DNA from: Aspidapion aeneum
Lineage: Eukaryota > Arthropoda > Insecta > Coleoptera > Brentidae
Assembly (NCBI GenBank): GCA_963576565.1
Contig: OY755042.1
Coordinates: 8,332,372 to 8,396,371 of the forward strand
Length of the DNA: 64,000 bases
Direction: 5' to 3'
The translations under genes and the position numbers were made by a program. The notes below the pieces were generated by a model. It was not told the DNA's origin. It made no database searches and worked only from the letters and a program-made list of their open reading frames with translations. How positions within the stretch are numbered: the stretch's first letter is position 1; every line of letters begins with the position of its first letter. This document shows, in pieces, positions 22,354 through 33,327 of the stretch.

Positions 22354-24176
22354 CCCAAGTAACATTTCTTTATTTATAGCAGAAGCTAAAAGGTTGCTAG
22401 CTAGCTAGCCTTTCCTTAAAACCATTAGTTTCAATGTTTGGTCGCTAGCACGTTCCCATTACGCTTATATACCCCTTAGACCTCCTAAATGGGACTCCCC
22501 AATTGGTGATGGCAACCTATGTATTAAACTCATTATAAAACCATAAGAAATAAACGCTAGCTTCGCCCTCTAGCGGTTCCACCAGTATAGAACCTTTTAG
22601 AGCCTAAAGCTATTATGCCAGGTTCTAAAAGCAACTCAGAAACGTCCTCTATCCTGTTATAAAACCAGATTTGGTAATTTGGTATCCTGGCAATTCTGTT
22701 GAATACCAAAATACCTTTAGAGTAAATAATTTTTCCTATAAAAGCTTTAGCGATATTTTAGATTCACAATGGCTATATAAAATAATTTAGGTCATAAAAT
22801 TGCCAAAAATGTCAGAGTCCCAAAATTATTGTATCACATAAAAATATACCTATATATGAGGAGTTTGTCGTTTTGTGGATCATCAAATTGCCTGCCAGAC
22901 TTATTTTTCTGATAAAATCGTATCTGAAAAGCTCTCAAAACAAGCGCGCCAGCTCACAAATGCTTTTTAATAGTTTTCTGATAACTAAATAACAAATATT
23001 TAAAATAAATAAAAAATAATTTACACTATTCACCATTAAAAAAGTCTGTTTGGTTTACATAAATCAAAATTGAAGTAAAATTATTGTTAAAAAACACTGC
23101 TAAAACGACTAGATAAATATTTTCTGTTTACAATATTTTTAAAATAATTCTATATACGCCATTATCGTTTTATAGTGGTCACTTGGTTTTATTTGTTACT
23201 CTATCGCAACAAGGATTTTTGAGTGCGCTTATGAAATACAGTTCCGTGTTATGAAACCAATAAAAAAGAGAAGGTAAACATAGTGAACATAACCTCACTT
23301 AAATTTTTTGTATTTGTTTTTTAAAGTGTTGTGTTAAATTTAAATGTTTTTATCGTGCAATTTGCACACAATCTGGAGGGCCAATGCAATGATATCCGTT
23401 GTGCCTGCAGGTTGGAGGGAAACCTCTTATATTGGCCGTTTAAACAGGCCTTATCTAGGCTTGGGTGCCCTACCCAGGAGGATAATAAATAATCAATCTT
23501 GCAATAGGTAGGTACCAATCTGTACTAGTACTAGTAAAAACTAAAATACGAAAGTATTTATTTACTTCTGTTAGAACCCTTAAGGAAACAAAGTTTTATA
23601 TGACCTCCTATTTAAATAATATTTAACATGCAGCTATGGGTAACCATAAATACAAAAGAATTAAGTTTACCTTTAAGCCTTCCAATAAAACCGGTTTAAA
23701 ATACCTAAAAGTAATGGCAAAAACCAAAAGTCTAAAGTTTATTTTTACCACTCTTAAAAACCTTAAGGAAACTAGGTTCTATATGGCCGCCTATATAATC
23801 ATATTTACTATTAAACTACTGGCAACTACAAAAACAAAAGGATATAAGGTAACCTTTTAGCTCTATTATAAAACACTTTTGTTATGACCTAAAGTAATGA
23901 AAAAAACTAAAAGACCCAAGTTTATATTTATTTATTTTTAAAAACTTTAGGTAAAAGGGTTTTATAAGACCATCTTTATAAATCAGAAATCAATAAAACC
24001 AAAAGTATCTAAAAGGAACAGAAGAACACTTTTTGGTTGTATAACACCTCTTTAGGTAATTGGCAATATAAATTACCTTTTTGTAGCCAAATTGATCCTA
24101 AAAGCCATAACAGCACTCTCTAAATAACCTTGGAACCAAATTAATAAAACCTTGAGTGGTAATAATGTTATTTGGG
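22354..24176. mobile_element. 1.8 kb terminal-inverted-repeat DNA element inserted in the LINE
   Basis: Termini CCCAAGTAACATT and AATGTTATTTGGG form 13-base inverted repeats with one mismatch. A duplicated TG (22352-22353 and 24177-24178) marks the insertion. Removing the element and one TG restores the GACTGTAAAG seen in the intact LINE copy at about 41850. No transposase frame is visible, so it is non-autonomous. The interior has a ~184-base diverged tandem repeat (CTTAAGGAAAC..TTTATATGACC at about 23578, 23762 and 23945); the 74-aa frame at 23636 is part of it. Superfamily unknown. Confidence 0.75.
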
Positions 24177-24178
24177 TG

Positions 24179-24650
24179 TAAAGAATCGGAAAAAAGAATA
24201 GTAAAAGCAAAAAAAGTTATTGGATGTTTAACAGTATTTTATGGAGCAGAGAGATAAAAAAGAATGTGAAATTTAACATATATGAAACAATGGTCAAAAG
24301 CACGCTGTTGTATGGAATAGAGACTTGTCGCGTAACAGAAAAATACAAAACAAAAATGGAAAGTGTCGAAATGGATGCAATAAGAAGATCAATGAGAATA
24401 TCTAGAATAGATCACATAAGAAATGAGATCATAAAAGAAAGAATGGGAATCGAGGGAAGCATAACGGATGACATCACTAGAAGGCAACTGATATGGTACG
24501 GCCAAGTACAACGGATGAACGACGAAAGATTACTAAAGCAGGTCGTAGAATGGCAACCAATAGGGCGCAGAAAAAGAGGGCGTCCTAAACTAGAATGGCA
24601 ACAGTCAAACCGACATAGTAGTAGTAGTAAAAAATTCATTAAGTAGTAAT
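24179..24650 (+). mobile_element. RTE-like LINE, tandem copy 2, 3' end
   Basis: It resumes the LINE after the insertion. Frame 24224-24646 encodes the C-terminal region: KKNVKFNIYETMVKSTLLYG, DDITRRQLIWYGQVQRMND and GRRKRGRPKLEWQQ. Compared with the 41870-42350 copy, a stretch after WQQ is deleted. The tail has AGTAGTAGTAGTAAAA. Confidence 0.8.
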
Positions 24651-25424
24651 ATTTTTTTGCTTAAATCTAAAGGCTTTAAATAAATTTTGAGCGGTAAATC
24701 GGTAACTATCGTTCCAAATTGGTGAAAACCAAACGCGTTTGAGTGGTCATGGTTATCTTTGGTTCAACTATATGACGTCAAAAAACGTAACTGGATTATC
24801 CCCACTCCTTATAAGTATTTTAAGGTTATGCTGGCTAATTATTATGTTTTCAAGTAATTTTTTTAAAAAGGTGTTGGGCTTTATATTTGAGTATTTAAAT
24901 GAAGAACATCATGAGATAGCAGGTCTACATAAACTACTTTGGATAAGACTTTCTGGTAGAGGTAGACAGTATTGGAGCTAGCAAATGGCCTTCTGAATGG
25001 TAAGTTGGGTACAGTGGGATAGCAGGGTTATAACCGGATAATAGAAAATGAAAATGCATGATTTTTCTTTGGTTAAACGCTCCCTGTTTAATTGTCGCAT
25101 TTAAACGAAGAGAACTAATAACCGAGTGGTCGACCGCTCAAATTTGTTTATGGAAAAAAGTTTGTCTTACAAATTAAATGCTTTGGCTGCCGACCCCCAC
25201 CCCCAACCATGTCAAAATAACGAGATAAAAAAAGTAACAGTAAAGAAATAGTAACTGGCAATTTTTTATCGGTGGCTTTAGAAATGTATTTTAAAGTAAA
25301 TGGCAAAATATTCCTTTGAACGTCTGCGCAGTCTGAAGAAAAAGTTGGGCATCTCGGCAAAATCACGCTGTTAAAGAAAATTCAGCCTTGTACTTAAACT
25401 TATATAGATGAATCTGATACTTTT
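24651..25424. other. Noncoding stretch
   Basis: No gene recognised. It has a C-run near 25195 and a TGACGTCA at about 24772, neither linked to a feature. Confidence 0.35.
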
Positions 25425-27227
25425 CTAGCGCATTAGCACATTCCAAGTGAGCTCCACGCGAGGGGTCATCAGCTCTCAACAGTACTGTACAAATTTCACA
25501 ACAGGACCCGACAGTACCACGACAGGATCCAACAGTACTCGACAGTACGCAACAGTACTCGACAGTACCACGACAGGACCCAACAGTACTCGACAGTACA
25601 CGACAGTACCCAACAGTACTCGACAGTACACGACAGGACCCAACAGTACCCGACAGTACCTAACAGTACACGACAGGACCCAACAGTACCCAACAGTACA
25701 CGACAGTACCCAACAGTACACGACAGGACCCAACAGTACTCGACAGTACACGACAGTACCCAACAGTACACGACAGGACGTAACAGTACGATAGAACCCA
25801 ACAGTACACGACAGTACCCGACACAACCCTCCAACCCGAAACAGTGGCGTAGATGCGATAAGACAGGATGACCTTTTTTTTTTTTTTTTTTTTTGTGGTC
25901 GCAAGTTTTTTGAGTGCGCGCTAAGGCCCTGTCGGGCTTCCCCAAACAGGATGACCTTTTTTTTTTTTTTTGGTCGCAAGATTTGTGAGCGCGGCGCGGT
26001 CCCCAAAGATGATTTTGAGCTTGTTTTTTTTTTTTTTTGCTCGCATGTTTTTTGAGGGCGCGCTTTGTCCCTGTCGGACCCCCCCAAGGCACGACGACAG
26101 TACTCAACAGGACCCAACAGTACTCGACAGTACACGACAGTACCCAACAGTACACCGACAGGACCCAACAGTACTCGACAATACACGACAGTACCCAACA
26201 GTACTCGACAGTACACGACAGTACCCAACAGTACTCGACAGTACACGACAGGACCCAACAGTACCCGACAGTACCTAACAGTACACGACAGGACCCAACA
26301 GTACCCAACAGTACACGACAGTACCCAACAGTACACGACAGGACCCAACAGTACTCGACAGTACACGACAGTACCCAACAGTACACGACAGGACGTAACA
26401 GTACGATAGAACCCAACAGTACACGACAGTACCCGACACAACCCTCCAACCCGAAACAGTGGCGTAGATGCGAAAAGACAGGATGACCTTTTTTTTTTTT
26501 TTTTTTTTTTGTGGTCGCAAGTTTTTTGAGTGCGCGCTAAGGCCCTGTCGGGCTTCCCCAAACAGGATGACCTTTTTTTTTTTTTTTTTTTTTTTGGTCG
26601 CAAGATTTGTGAGCGCGGCGCGGTTCCCCAAAGATGATTTTGAGCTTGTTTTTTTTTTTTTTTGCTCGCATGTTTTTTGAGGGCGCGCTTTGTCCCTGTC
26701 GGACCCCCCCAAGGCACGACGACAGTACTCAACAGGACCCAACAGTACTCGACAGTACACGACAGTACCCAACAGTACACCGACAGGACCCAACAGTACT
26801 CGACAATACACGACAGTACCCAACAGTACTCGACAGTACACGACAGTACCCAACAGTACTCAACAGGACCCAACAGTACACGTCAGGACCCAAGTCCTGT
26901 TGGACGCTGTACAAAATTTTAGGGTGCCGATGACCCCTCGGCTCCACGCTATATCAGCATTAAAAAAAAAACGAAAAATTGATGCGATGCTCCGTTAAGA
27001 AGTTAGCATATTTTCAAAATGTCAAAATCTTATCAGCTCTTAACAGTATTGTACACTATTTTTCCTGAACATTTCATAAAAATCGGTTTAGGTTACACAT
27101 ACGTACAGACGTCACGACGAAATTGCTAAGATAGGTCAAAATACACCCAAATAAAAATGTAAATGTAATGTAATGTAAACTGTGCGTCGAAAACAATACC
27201 TTTTCTAGTCATTTCTGCGCGGGGTAG
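25425..27227 (+). repeat. CTAGCCC...GGGCTAG dispersed repeat, copy i (split)
   Basis: The left part 25425-25458 (CTAGCGCATTAGCACATTCC.. then GCTCCACG) and the right part 26941-27227 (GCTCCACGCTATATCAGC .. AAATTGCTAAGATAGGTC .. CTGCGCGGGGTAG) flank an insertion. The family ends in a small hairpin (CTAGCC..GGGCTAG) and contains a half-site-like core with CAGACG. Other copies: 30276-32560, 47303-47605 and 48620-49274. It could be Helitron-like (hairpin 3' end, CTAG terminus) or a short-TIR element; not resolved. Confidence 0.65.
25459..26940. mobile_element. 1.48 kb element of 10-bp repeats and poly-T modules, 12-bp TIR, 8-bp TSD
   Basis: Perfect 12-base inverted termini CGAGGGGTCATC / GATGACCCCTCG, flanked by identical 8-base GCTCCACG (25451-25458 and 26941-26948). 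The interior is blocks of a 10-base repeat CRACAGKACN (about 25495-25830, 26096-26450, 26720-26890) alternating with modules GATGACC-T(n)-GGTCGCAAG. A segment of about 609 bases is duplicated inside (start GTGGCGTAGATGCGA at 25849 and 26460). The long YCWVLSCTVEY-type frames on both strands are products of the 10-base repeat, not genes. The 8-bp TSD suggests hAT- or MULE-like mobilisation. Confidence 0.8.
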
Positions 27228-28697
27228 GAAGGTAAAAATATATTACTAGAATGTGGTGCTAATATTACTATTTTCTGTAATTTTTAAGGAGGCTTTAGAT
27301 ATGTACAAGTCTATCTTGATTTTTTTTAAATAAATTTATTAGCTCATAACAAAATTAATTTTTGAAAAAAATGCCTAATTTCTACCTATTGCAATAGTTA
27401 CTTGCACACACTGTGAATGAATGAATGAATCACAAAATTATTTGACGTTGTCAAATTTGTCATTTTTAAACGTCACAGTTTTCTCCCACCCTTCAAACTT
27501 GACAAATGCTGTAAGTTTGAAACAAAAAACTTTTGACCAAAAGTTATTTGAACTTTTTGGCTACCTTTGACTTTCCCTACCATCCCTTTGGTACATAATT
27601 TAAATTACATCCGGTATATATTTTTCCTTTTTGAGAGCCGTGAATTTTTCGCCGACCCTAAGGCACGAATAATAAAACATCGACGAATTGGATTTGACCA
27701 AAGTAAAAGCGGCAAAGGCTGTTTTTGTTTATTTGTTTTTTGCCAGTTTTTTAAATTAAATTTGGGATGAAATCTAAGTGCTAAAAACTGTTATTTTTCC
27801 ATTAGAGTAGAAAAAGTCCTAGAATTTCTTTATTTTTTAACAAAATTACAACAAAAATAATAACAACTGAAGGTCTCCGCCATTTTGACGAGGCCGTGAT
27901 AAAACCACAGTATAAGTCGGTTTGGTTAGGCTGCCTACATGGTGTACCCACTCTTTCTATTTTGGTTGGTTGTGAAATCCAATCTCTAGCTGTTCCATCG
28001 AGGTATGAGCTGTTCTAATATCTCTGCCCTAAAGCCGCCAATACTGAATAACTTTTGCTCAGTTTTCGAGATACAAGAGCAATCACGTGACCTGTTTGAC
28101 CCCATGTCGTCATTAAATACGCTTTATTATAATAAAAATATTAAAATTGATCAATATTGCCCCGAGGTGAAAACTTTCCGTACATTAAAAAAAAATTAAA
28201 TTCAAATTATTTTCATATTTATTTGGGCTATTAATTTAAAAAACGTTTTTTGTAAATTGGCAAGTATATTAGGAAACTTTATTATACTTACTTATATCAA
28301 TTAATAGCCTTATTAAAAGCATTCTAAACAAATTACACCCCCACCTTCTGCAACATAATACGACATTGGCAAATAATTTCCAAGTATTGTAATAATTTAT
28401 TTTTTTTACTGAAAAACTATACCATTGCCATCATAATTAAACAAAAATTAAAACCTTTAATTAAAAGCAATTATTTTTTTTTAACATAAAGGGTTTCTAA
28501 GGGGGACCTAGACGTGCTGACCCGGCCCCCCAAGATTTGTATGTAAAAGGTGTTTTCTTATAATTGCAAAATCCCACGATTATTATTTCTCGTATAAGGA
28601 CCAAACAAAAAGTGGATGTCATATAAAATCATAGCGATTATTCTTCTACAACACCAACTGAAAACTAAATGTATCCATGATGGATCTGATACAGTAC
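27228..28697. repeat. Noncoding region with a repeat shared with 32806-33400
   Basis: The segment about 27680-27935 (GGATTTGACCAAAGTAAAAG, TTAAATTTGGGATGAAAT, GATAAAACCACAGTATAAGT) matches 32816-33380 and, in part (ATTTTGGTTGGTTGTGAAAT), 37460-37500. The family is unnamed. No gene recognised. Confidence 0.5.
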
Positions 28698-30281
28698 GGC
28701 TAGAATAAAATGAGGCAGAAAAGAGATATTTACAGCACTTTTGTCTTACTGGGTGGTCTTTATTTTTAGTAAATTTACCATGAACAAAATTTTAATATTA
28801 CAAGAAAAACGGTACTCCTCTGGTACGTTTAACCAAATCGACTCCGGCCCGTTCATAATTCACACCCTTTGATTGGGTTTCTATTGTTACCGCTCAAACA
28901 GGATGACTAGTCACTTTTCATACACAGTCTATACCAACAAAAAGAAACTTTTGGAAGTGCTGTCACATTGCAGAGCCAGTTGAACATCTTAGGAGTCACT
29001 GCAGAGACCAACATGTCTTGGCACAGTCACGTGCCAGATATAGCTAAAAGGGCGTCCCAAAAGCTTGGGGTGCTATTTCGTACAAGACATCTGTATACAC
29101 CAAGCCAACTGCTAACACTCTACAAAGCCCAGATTCGACCAACTATGGAGTACTGCTCACATATATGGAGTGCGGCACCCAAACATACCTTAATGCTTTT
29201 GAACACCGTGCAAAAACGAGCTATCAAGCTGATCAATGACCCTGCACTTACCCGTAGCTTGGATAGTCCCGAACATCGAAGAACTGTGGGCGATCTATCT
29301 CTCTTCTACAGGTATTATCACGGAAAATGCTCTGAAGAGTTGGCACGTATGATCCCCCGAGAGTAGCACCTACTAGGCGAACACGTCAAACAGACGGTAA
29401 CCATCAATTTCCTGTCAAAATAGAGGCACCAAGAACCTCATTATATCAGAATTCATATCTCTGGAGAACAGCATCCCTGTGGAATAAACTCCCTGCCACA
29501 GTTTTTGCTGCAGGTTACAACCTGAACCGTTTCAAAACCAACATACACCAACATTTCCGCGCACTTGCCGCTTCTCGAGCGTGATAGGGATCTCCTTGCG
29601 AGTGCGTATAACCGTAAAAAAAACAGTGGCGTATCATATAATCTTTTTTTATTTTTTACTAAAACTGTTACTGTAACTTATTTTGTAATATTTTTGTTAA
29701 CTTTACTTGTACTTGGGTTGTACTATTTATTTTGTAAGCTAGGGTGTAATATTAAATTTTAGATAAGTACTTATATCTACCTATTTTTTTTTCTTTTTTT
29801 ATTTCTTTAGTGATTTTGCTCATTTGTGTGCAAGAAATTGAATTTTTCATACGAAAACAACACAAACAAAGTCTCCCATATCAGTTTTGCATTATACTAA
29901 AATATCAGTTTAGATCGACTAATTCCAAAGCTCGAAGAAAAAATGTTCCTAACACGTGCGCAAAGCTCTTTCCTAACTGTTTTTGCGTTATGGAAAGGAT
30001 CACTTCTTGCACTTGTTGGGAAAATAACTATAAAGTTCTAAAAAAGTTAACATAAAATAACAAAGTATTTTTTAAATTACTTTTTCAACAGCCGTTTTTT
30101 AAAAACACTTATCATATTATTTTCATACTATACACTAATGCGAAAGAGGACAAAATAAAAGAAAGAAATATTTTTAATTCAGGAGTGCAACAAAATATTT
30201 AAAAAAAATTATAGCACGCCACTGGACAGAGAACGGTAGCGCTAATTGAAGCCATCTTTTGCGCCTCATTTTATTCTAGCC
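28698..30281. mobile_element. Element with 19-bp TIR carrying a LINE fragment
   Basis: GGCTAGAATAAAATGAGGC at 28698-28716 is exactly inverted at 30263-30281. Because CTAG is palindromic, this can also be read as TIR AATAAAATGAGGC with a 4-base CTAG duplication. It sits at the left end of the CTAGCCC repeat copy ii (TGGATCTGATAC on its left matches that family's flank). No transposase is visible; the only coding content is the LINE fragment at 28940-29580. Confidence 0.6.
28940..29580 (+). pseudogene. CR1/jockey-type LINE reverse-transcriptase C-terminus, fragment
   Basis: Frame 28968-29366 encodes LNILGVTAETNMSWHSHV, LYKAQIRPTMEYCSHIWSAA and DLSLFYRYYHGKCSEEL, the usual C-terminal end of insect LINE ORF2. 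After a stop it continues in another frame as LWNKLPATVFAAGYNLNRFK (about 29480-29540). The fragment has neither polymerase core nor ORF1. Same orientation as the window; dead. Confidence 0.8.
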
Positions 30282-32560
30282 CATTAACACTCCAAGTGAA
30301 CTCCACGCAGGGCTATCAAAATGGACGGGCCACGATCCTCCACTTTGTTGACGTCACATCCGGGGCTGATTTTTTTTTTGATGGTCACGTTACGACACAG
30401 CTGATTGTCTTTAAAATATTGAAGTTGGAATGACGGTTCATGGATATTTGATTTTTTTTAAATAAAGCCGTTTTTGAGATTGTTTTTACTTTATTCTGGC
30501 AGAACAATTTTTTTTAAATGTATAGTAAGCCCTAATTTTTCATAGCCGCTTCATAAGCTCACACAAAACCAAGGCCAACACAAAAATAGAGGCCACGACC
30601 CTGAAAAAATCAGCTGTTCTCCCGGGGCTGAATTTTACATTGGGTCTTATGGGAGGTCAGACGTTTTTTTATGATATTTTCAAAATGGCACTACAGATTT
30701 TCGCAAAATTTCAGTGAAATATTCTCAGACACCATCCCGATATTCCACCAAAGGTTTGTAAGGAAGCAACATGATTAAAAGGTTAAAATCTTCAAGATTT
30801 AGCATTTCTTATTTTGAATTCAAATTACCCGCCATGTACCACATGCCAACTGTTATATTTGACATGTATTTGACTTTGTCATCTGTGATTGTCACATTTG
30901 CTTCTACTTTAAACTGAATTATTGTGTGAGCCAAGGCCAACACAAAAATAGAGGCCACGACCCTGAAAAAATCAGCTGTTCTCCCGGGGCTGAATTTTAC
31001 ATTGGGTCTTATGGGAGGTCAGACGTTTTTTTATGATATTTTCAAAATGGCACTACAGATTTCCGCAAAATTTCAGTGAAATATTCTTAGACACCATCCC
31101 GATATTCCACCAAAGGTTTATAAGGAAGCAACATGATTTTTGGTTAAAATCTTCAAGATTTAGCATTCCTTATTTTGAATTCAAATTACCCGCCATGTAC
31201 CACATGCCAACTGTTATATTTGACATGTATTTGACTTTGTCATATGTGATTGTCACATTCGCTTCTGCTTTAAACTTAATTTTTGTGTGAGCTAATGAAG
31301 CGGCTATGAAAAATTAAGGCTTACTATACATTTAAAAAAAATTGTTCTGCCAGAATAAAGTAAAAACAATCTCAAAAACGGCTTTATTTAATAAAAAATC
31401 AAATATCCATGAACCGTCATTCCAACTTCAAAATTTTAAAGACAATCAGCTGTGTCGTAACGTGACCATCAAAAAAAAATCAGCCCCGGATGTGACGTCA
31501 ACAAAGTGGAGGATCGTGGCCCGTCCATTTTGATAGCCCTGTGTGAGCTAATGAAGCGGCTATGAAAAATTAAGGATTACTATACATTTAAAAAAAATTG
31601 TTCTGCAAGAATAAAGTAAAAACAATCTCAAAAACGGCGTTATTTAAAAAAAATTAAATATTCATGAACCGTCATTCTAACTTCAATATTTTAAAGACAA
31701 TCAGCTGTGTCGTAACGTGACCATCAAAAAAAAATCAGCCCCGGATGTGACGTCCACAAAGTGGAGGATCGTGGCCCGTCCGTTTTGATAGCCCTGACAA
31801 AACTTAAGTTTAAAGCAGAAGCGAATGTTACAATCACATATGACAAAGTCAAATACATGTCAAATATAACAGTTGGCATGTGTTACATGGCGGGTAATTT
31901 GAATTCAAAATAAGGAATGCTAAATCTTGAAGATTTTAACCTTTTAATCATGTTGCTTCCTTACAAACCTTTGGTGGAATATCGGGATGGTGTCTGAGAA
32001 TATTTCACTGAAATTTTGCGGAAATCTGTAGTGCCATTTTGAAAATATCATAAAAAAACGTCTGACCTCCCATAAGACCCAATGTAAAATTCAGCCCCGG
32101 GAGAACAGCTGATTTTTTCAGGGTCGTGGCCTCTTTTTTTATGTTGGCCTTGCTCCACGCTTTATCAGCCTTGAAAACAGTTTTTTTATAAATATCTCAG
32201 CAACGAAAGCTCCTACGAAGTTTTTTATTATAACACAAATTATTGATAAAAATGTGTTGTAATAGTCCAAAAACCGCATTTTTTCAAATTTTTACTTTTA
32301 AACAAGCATTAATGGATTTTGATTAAACTTCTATCAGCTCGTTATAGTGTTAAACACTTTTTTCGGGACAATCTCACGAAAATTGGTCGAGCGGTTTCGG
32401 AGCTATCGTGGGCCCTACAGACACACACACACGGACAGCCGTCACGATGGGATTACTAAAATAGGTCCAAATATACCCAAATAATACAATTTCGGCGATA
32501 TCTCAAATTTTTTTCATTGAAAACAATACCATCTCTATCTAGCCATCTGCGCGGGCTAGG
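30276..32560 (+). repeat. CTAGCCC...GGGCTAG dispersed repeat, copy ii (split by a nest)
   Basis: Left part 30276-30307 (CTAGCCCATTAACACTCC .. CTCCACG), right part 32152-32560 (GCTCCACGCTTTATCAGCC, GAAAATTGGTCGAGCGGTTT, ACACACACACGGACAG, CTAGCCATCTGCGCGGGCTAG). The nest at 30308-32151 sits at the same CTCCACG site used in copy i. Confidence 0.65.
30308..32151. mobile_element. Three-level nest of one hAT-like MITE
   Basis: One ~610-base MITE (halves A and B; ends CAAGGCCAACA and AGCCCT or reverse) appears three times. Outer copy: 30308-30569 plus 31796-32151. Middle copy, opposite orientation: 30570-30931 plus 31541-31795. Innermost, intact: 30932-31540. Junction duplications: GTGTGAGC (30924-30931 and 31541-31548, exact 8), CACAAAAC/GACAAAAC (30562-30569, 31796-31803) and ACTCCACG/GCTCCACG (30300-30307, 32152-32159). 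CAAGG/CAGGG termini and 8-bp duplications fit hAT. No coding content; frames here are shadows. Confidence 0.8.
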
Positions 32561-33092
32561 AAGACAAAAATAAAAAATAACACAAAAATATTTCTTTTAC
32601 GCAAATTTTTTTTTAATATATAGGGTGTTATATATATACATAACCGTTTCTTGTATAGAGTGTGGTAAAAAAAAGTGGCATAGTAGAAAAATATTTTTGT
32701 TTGTCTTATACGACAAATAATAACCGAGATACAGGGATATTCCTATTATAAAAAGGCAACCTGTATACTACAGTCCACAGTACACCGGTCGATATTTTTA
32801 GGTGATCAGTAACACGATTGGATTTGACAAAGTAAAAGCGGCAAATCAAAAATGGCCACCGTCTCAAACTTTTTAATAATTAATTTCGTTCTCTGGTTTA
32901 CAAATGTCAAGGGATTGTGTTTGTTTATTTGTTTTTTCCAGTTTTTTTAATTAAATTTGGGATGAAATTTAACTGTTAAACACTGTTCAGGGTCTTAAAG
33001 CATGACTTTTTCTATTAGAGTAGGAAAAGTTTGAGAATTTTTTTTATTTTTCAACAAAAACACAACAAAAATAACAACAACTGCTCTATTCT
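32561..33092. repeat. Noncoding; homologous to 27680-27935
   Basis: From about 32816 it matches the repeat at 27680 (GATTTGACAAAGTAAAAGCG, TTAAATTTGGGATGAAAT) with an extra segment inserted at about 32850-32930. No gene recognised. Confidence 0.45.
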
Positions 33093-33327
33093 GCCGTCCT
33101 TAGTAAGACCCACCTATCTGCAAAAAAATCAAAAATGAGTTAGGACCGAAAATGGCTTCAAATATGTTACTTTCATCTGTTTTTTAAGAAAAATACCAAC
33201 ATTTTTGTTCGGAAGTCTTTTATTTTGAAAAACAAAAAAAATATTACTATGTACTCTTATTTAAACTTTAACTCGCTTTTCTCGAAATAAGTGAAAACGT
33301 AGATAGGTGGGCCTTACTAAGGACGGC
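33093..33327. repeat. MITE with ~27-bp TIR inserted in the dispersed repeat
   Basis: Left end GCCGTCCTTAGTAAGACCC (continuing ACCTATCT) is mirrored at 33301-33327 with one mismatch. The surrounding repeat continues across it (ACAACAACTG .. then ATTTTGAC, AAAGTATAAG) compared with the uninterrupted copy at about 27870. Length 235 bases; target duplication unclear. Confidence 0.7.

Noticed and set aside
25447..26998. Long open frames on both strands (up to 465 codons) over the 10-base repeat array
   Set aside because: A 10-base repeat without stop words stays open in several frames; the proteins are simple repeats (YCWVLSCTVEY, STRQYTTVPN) with no domain.
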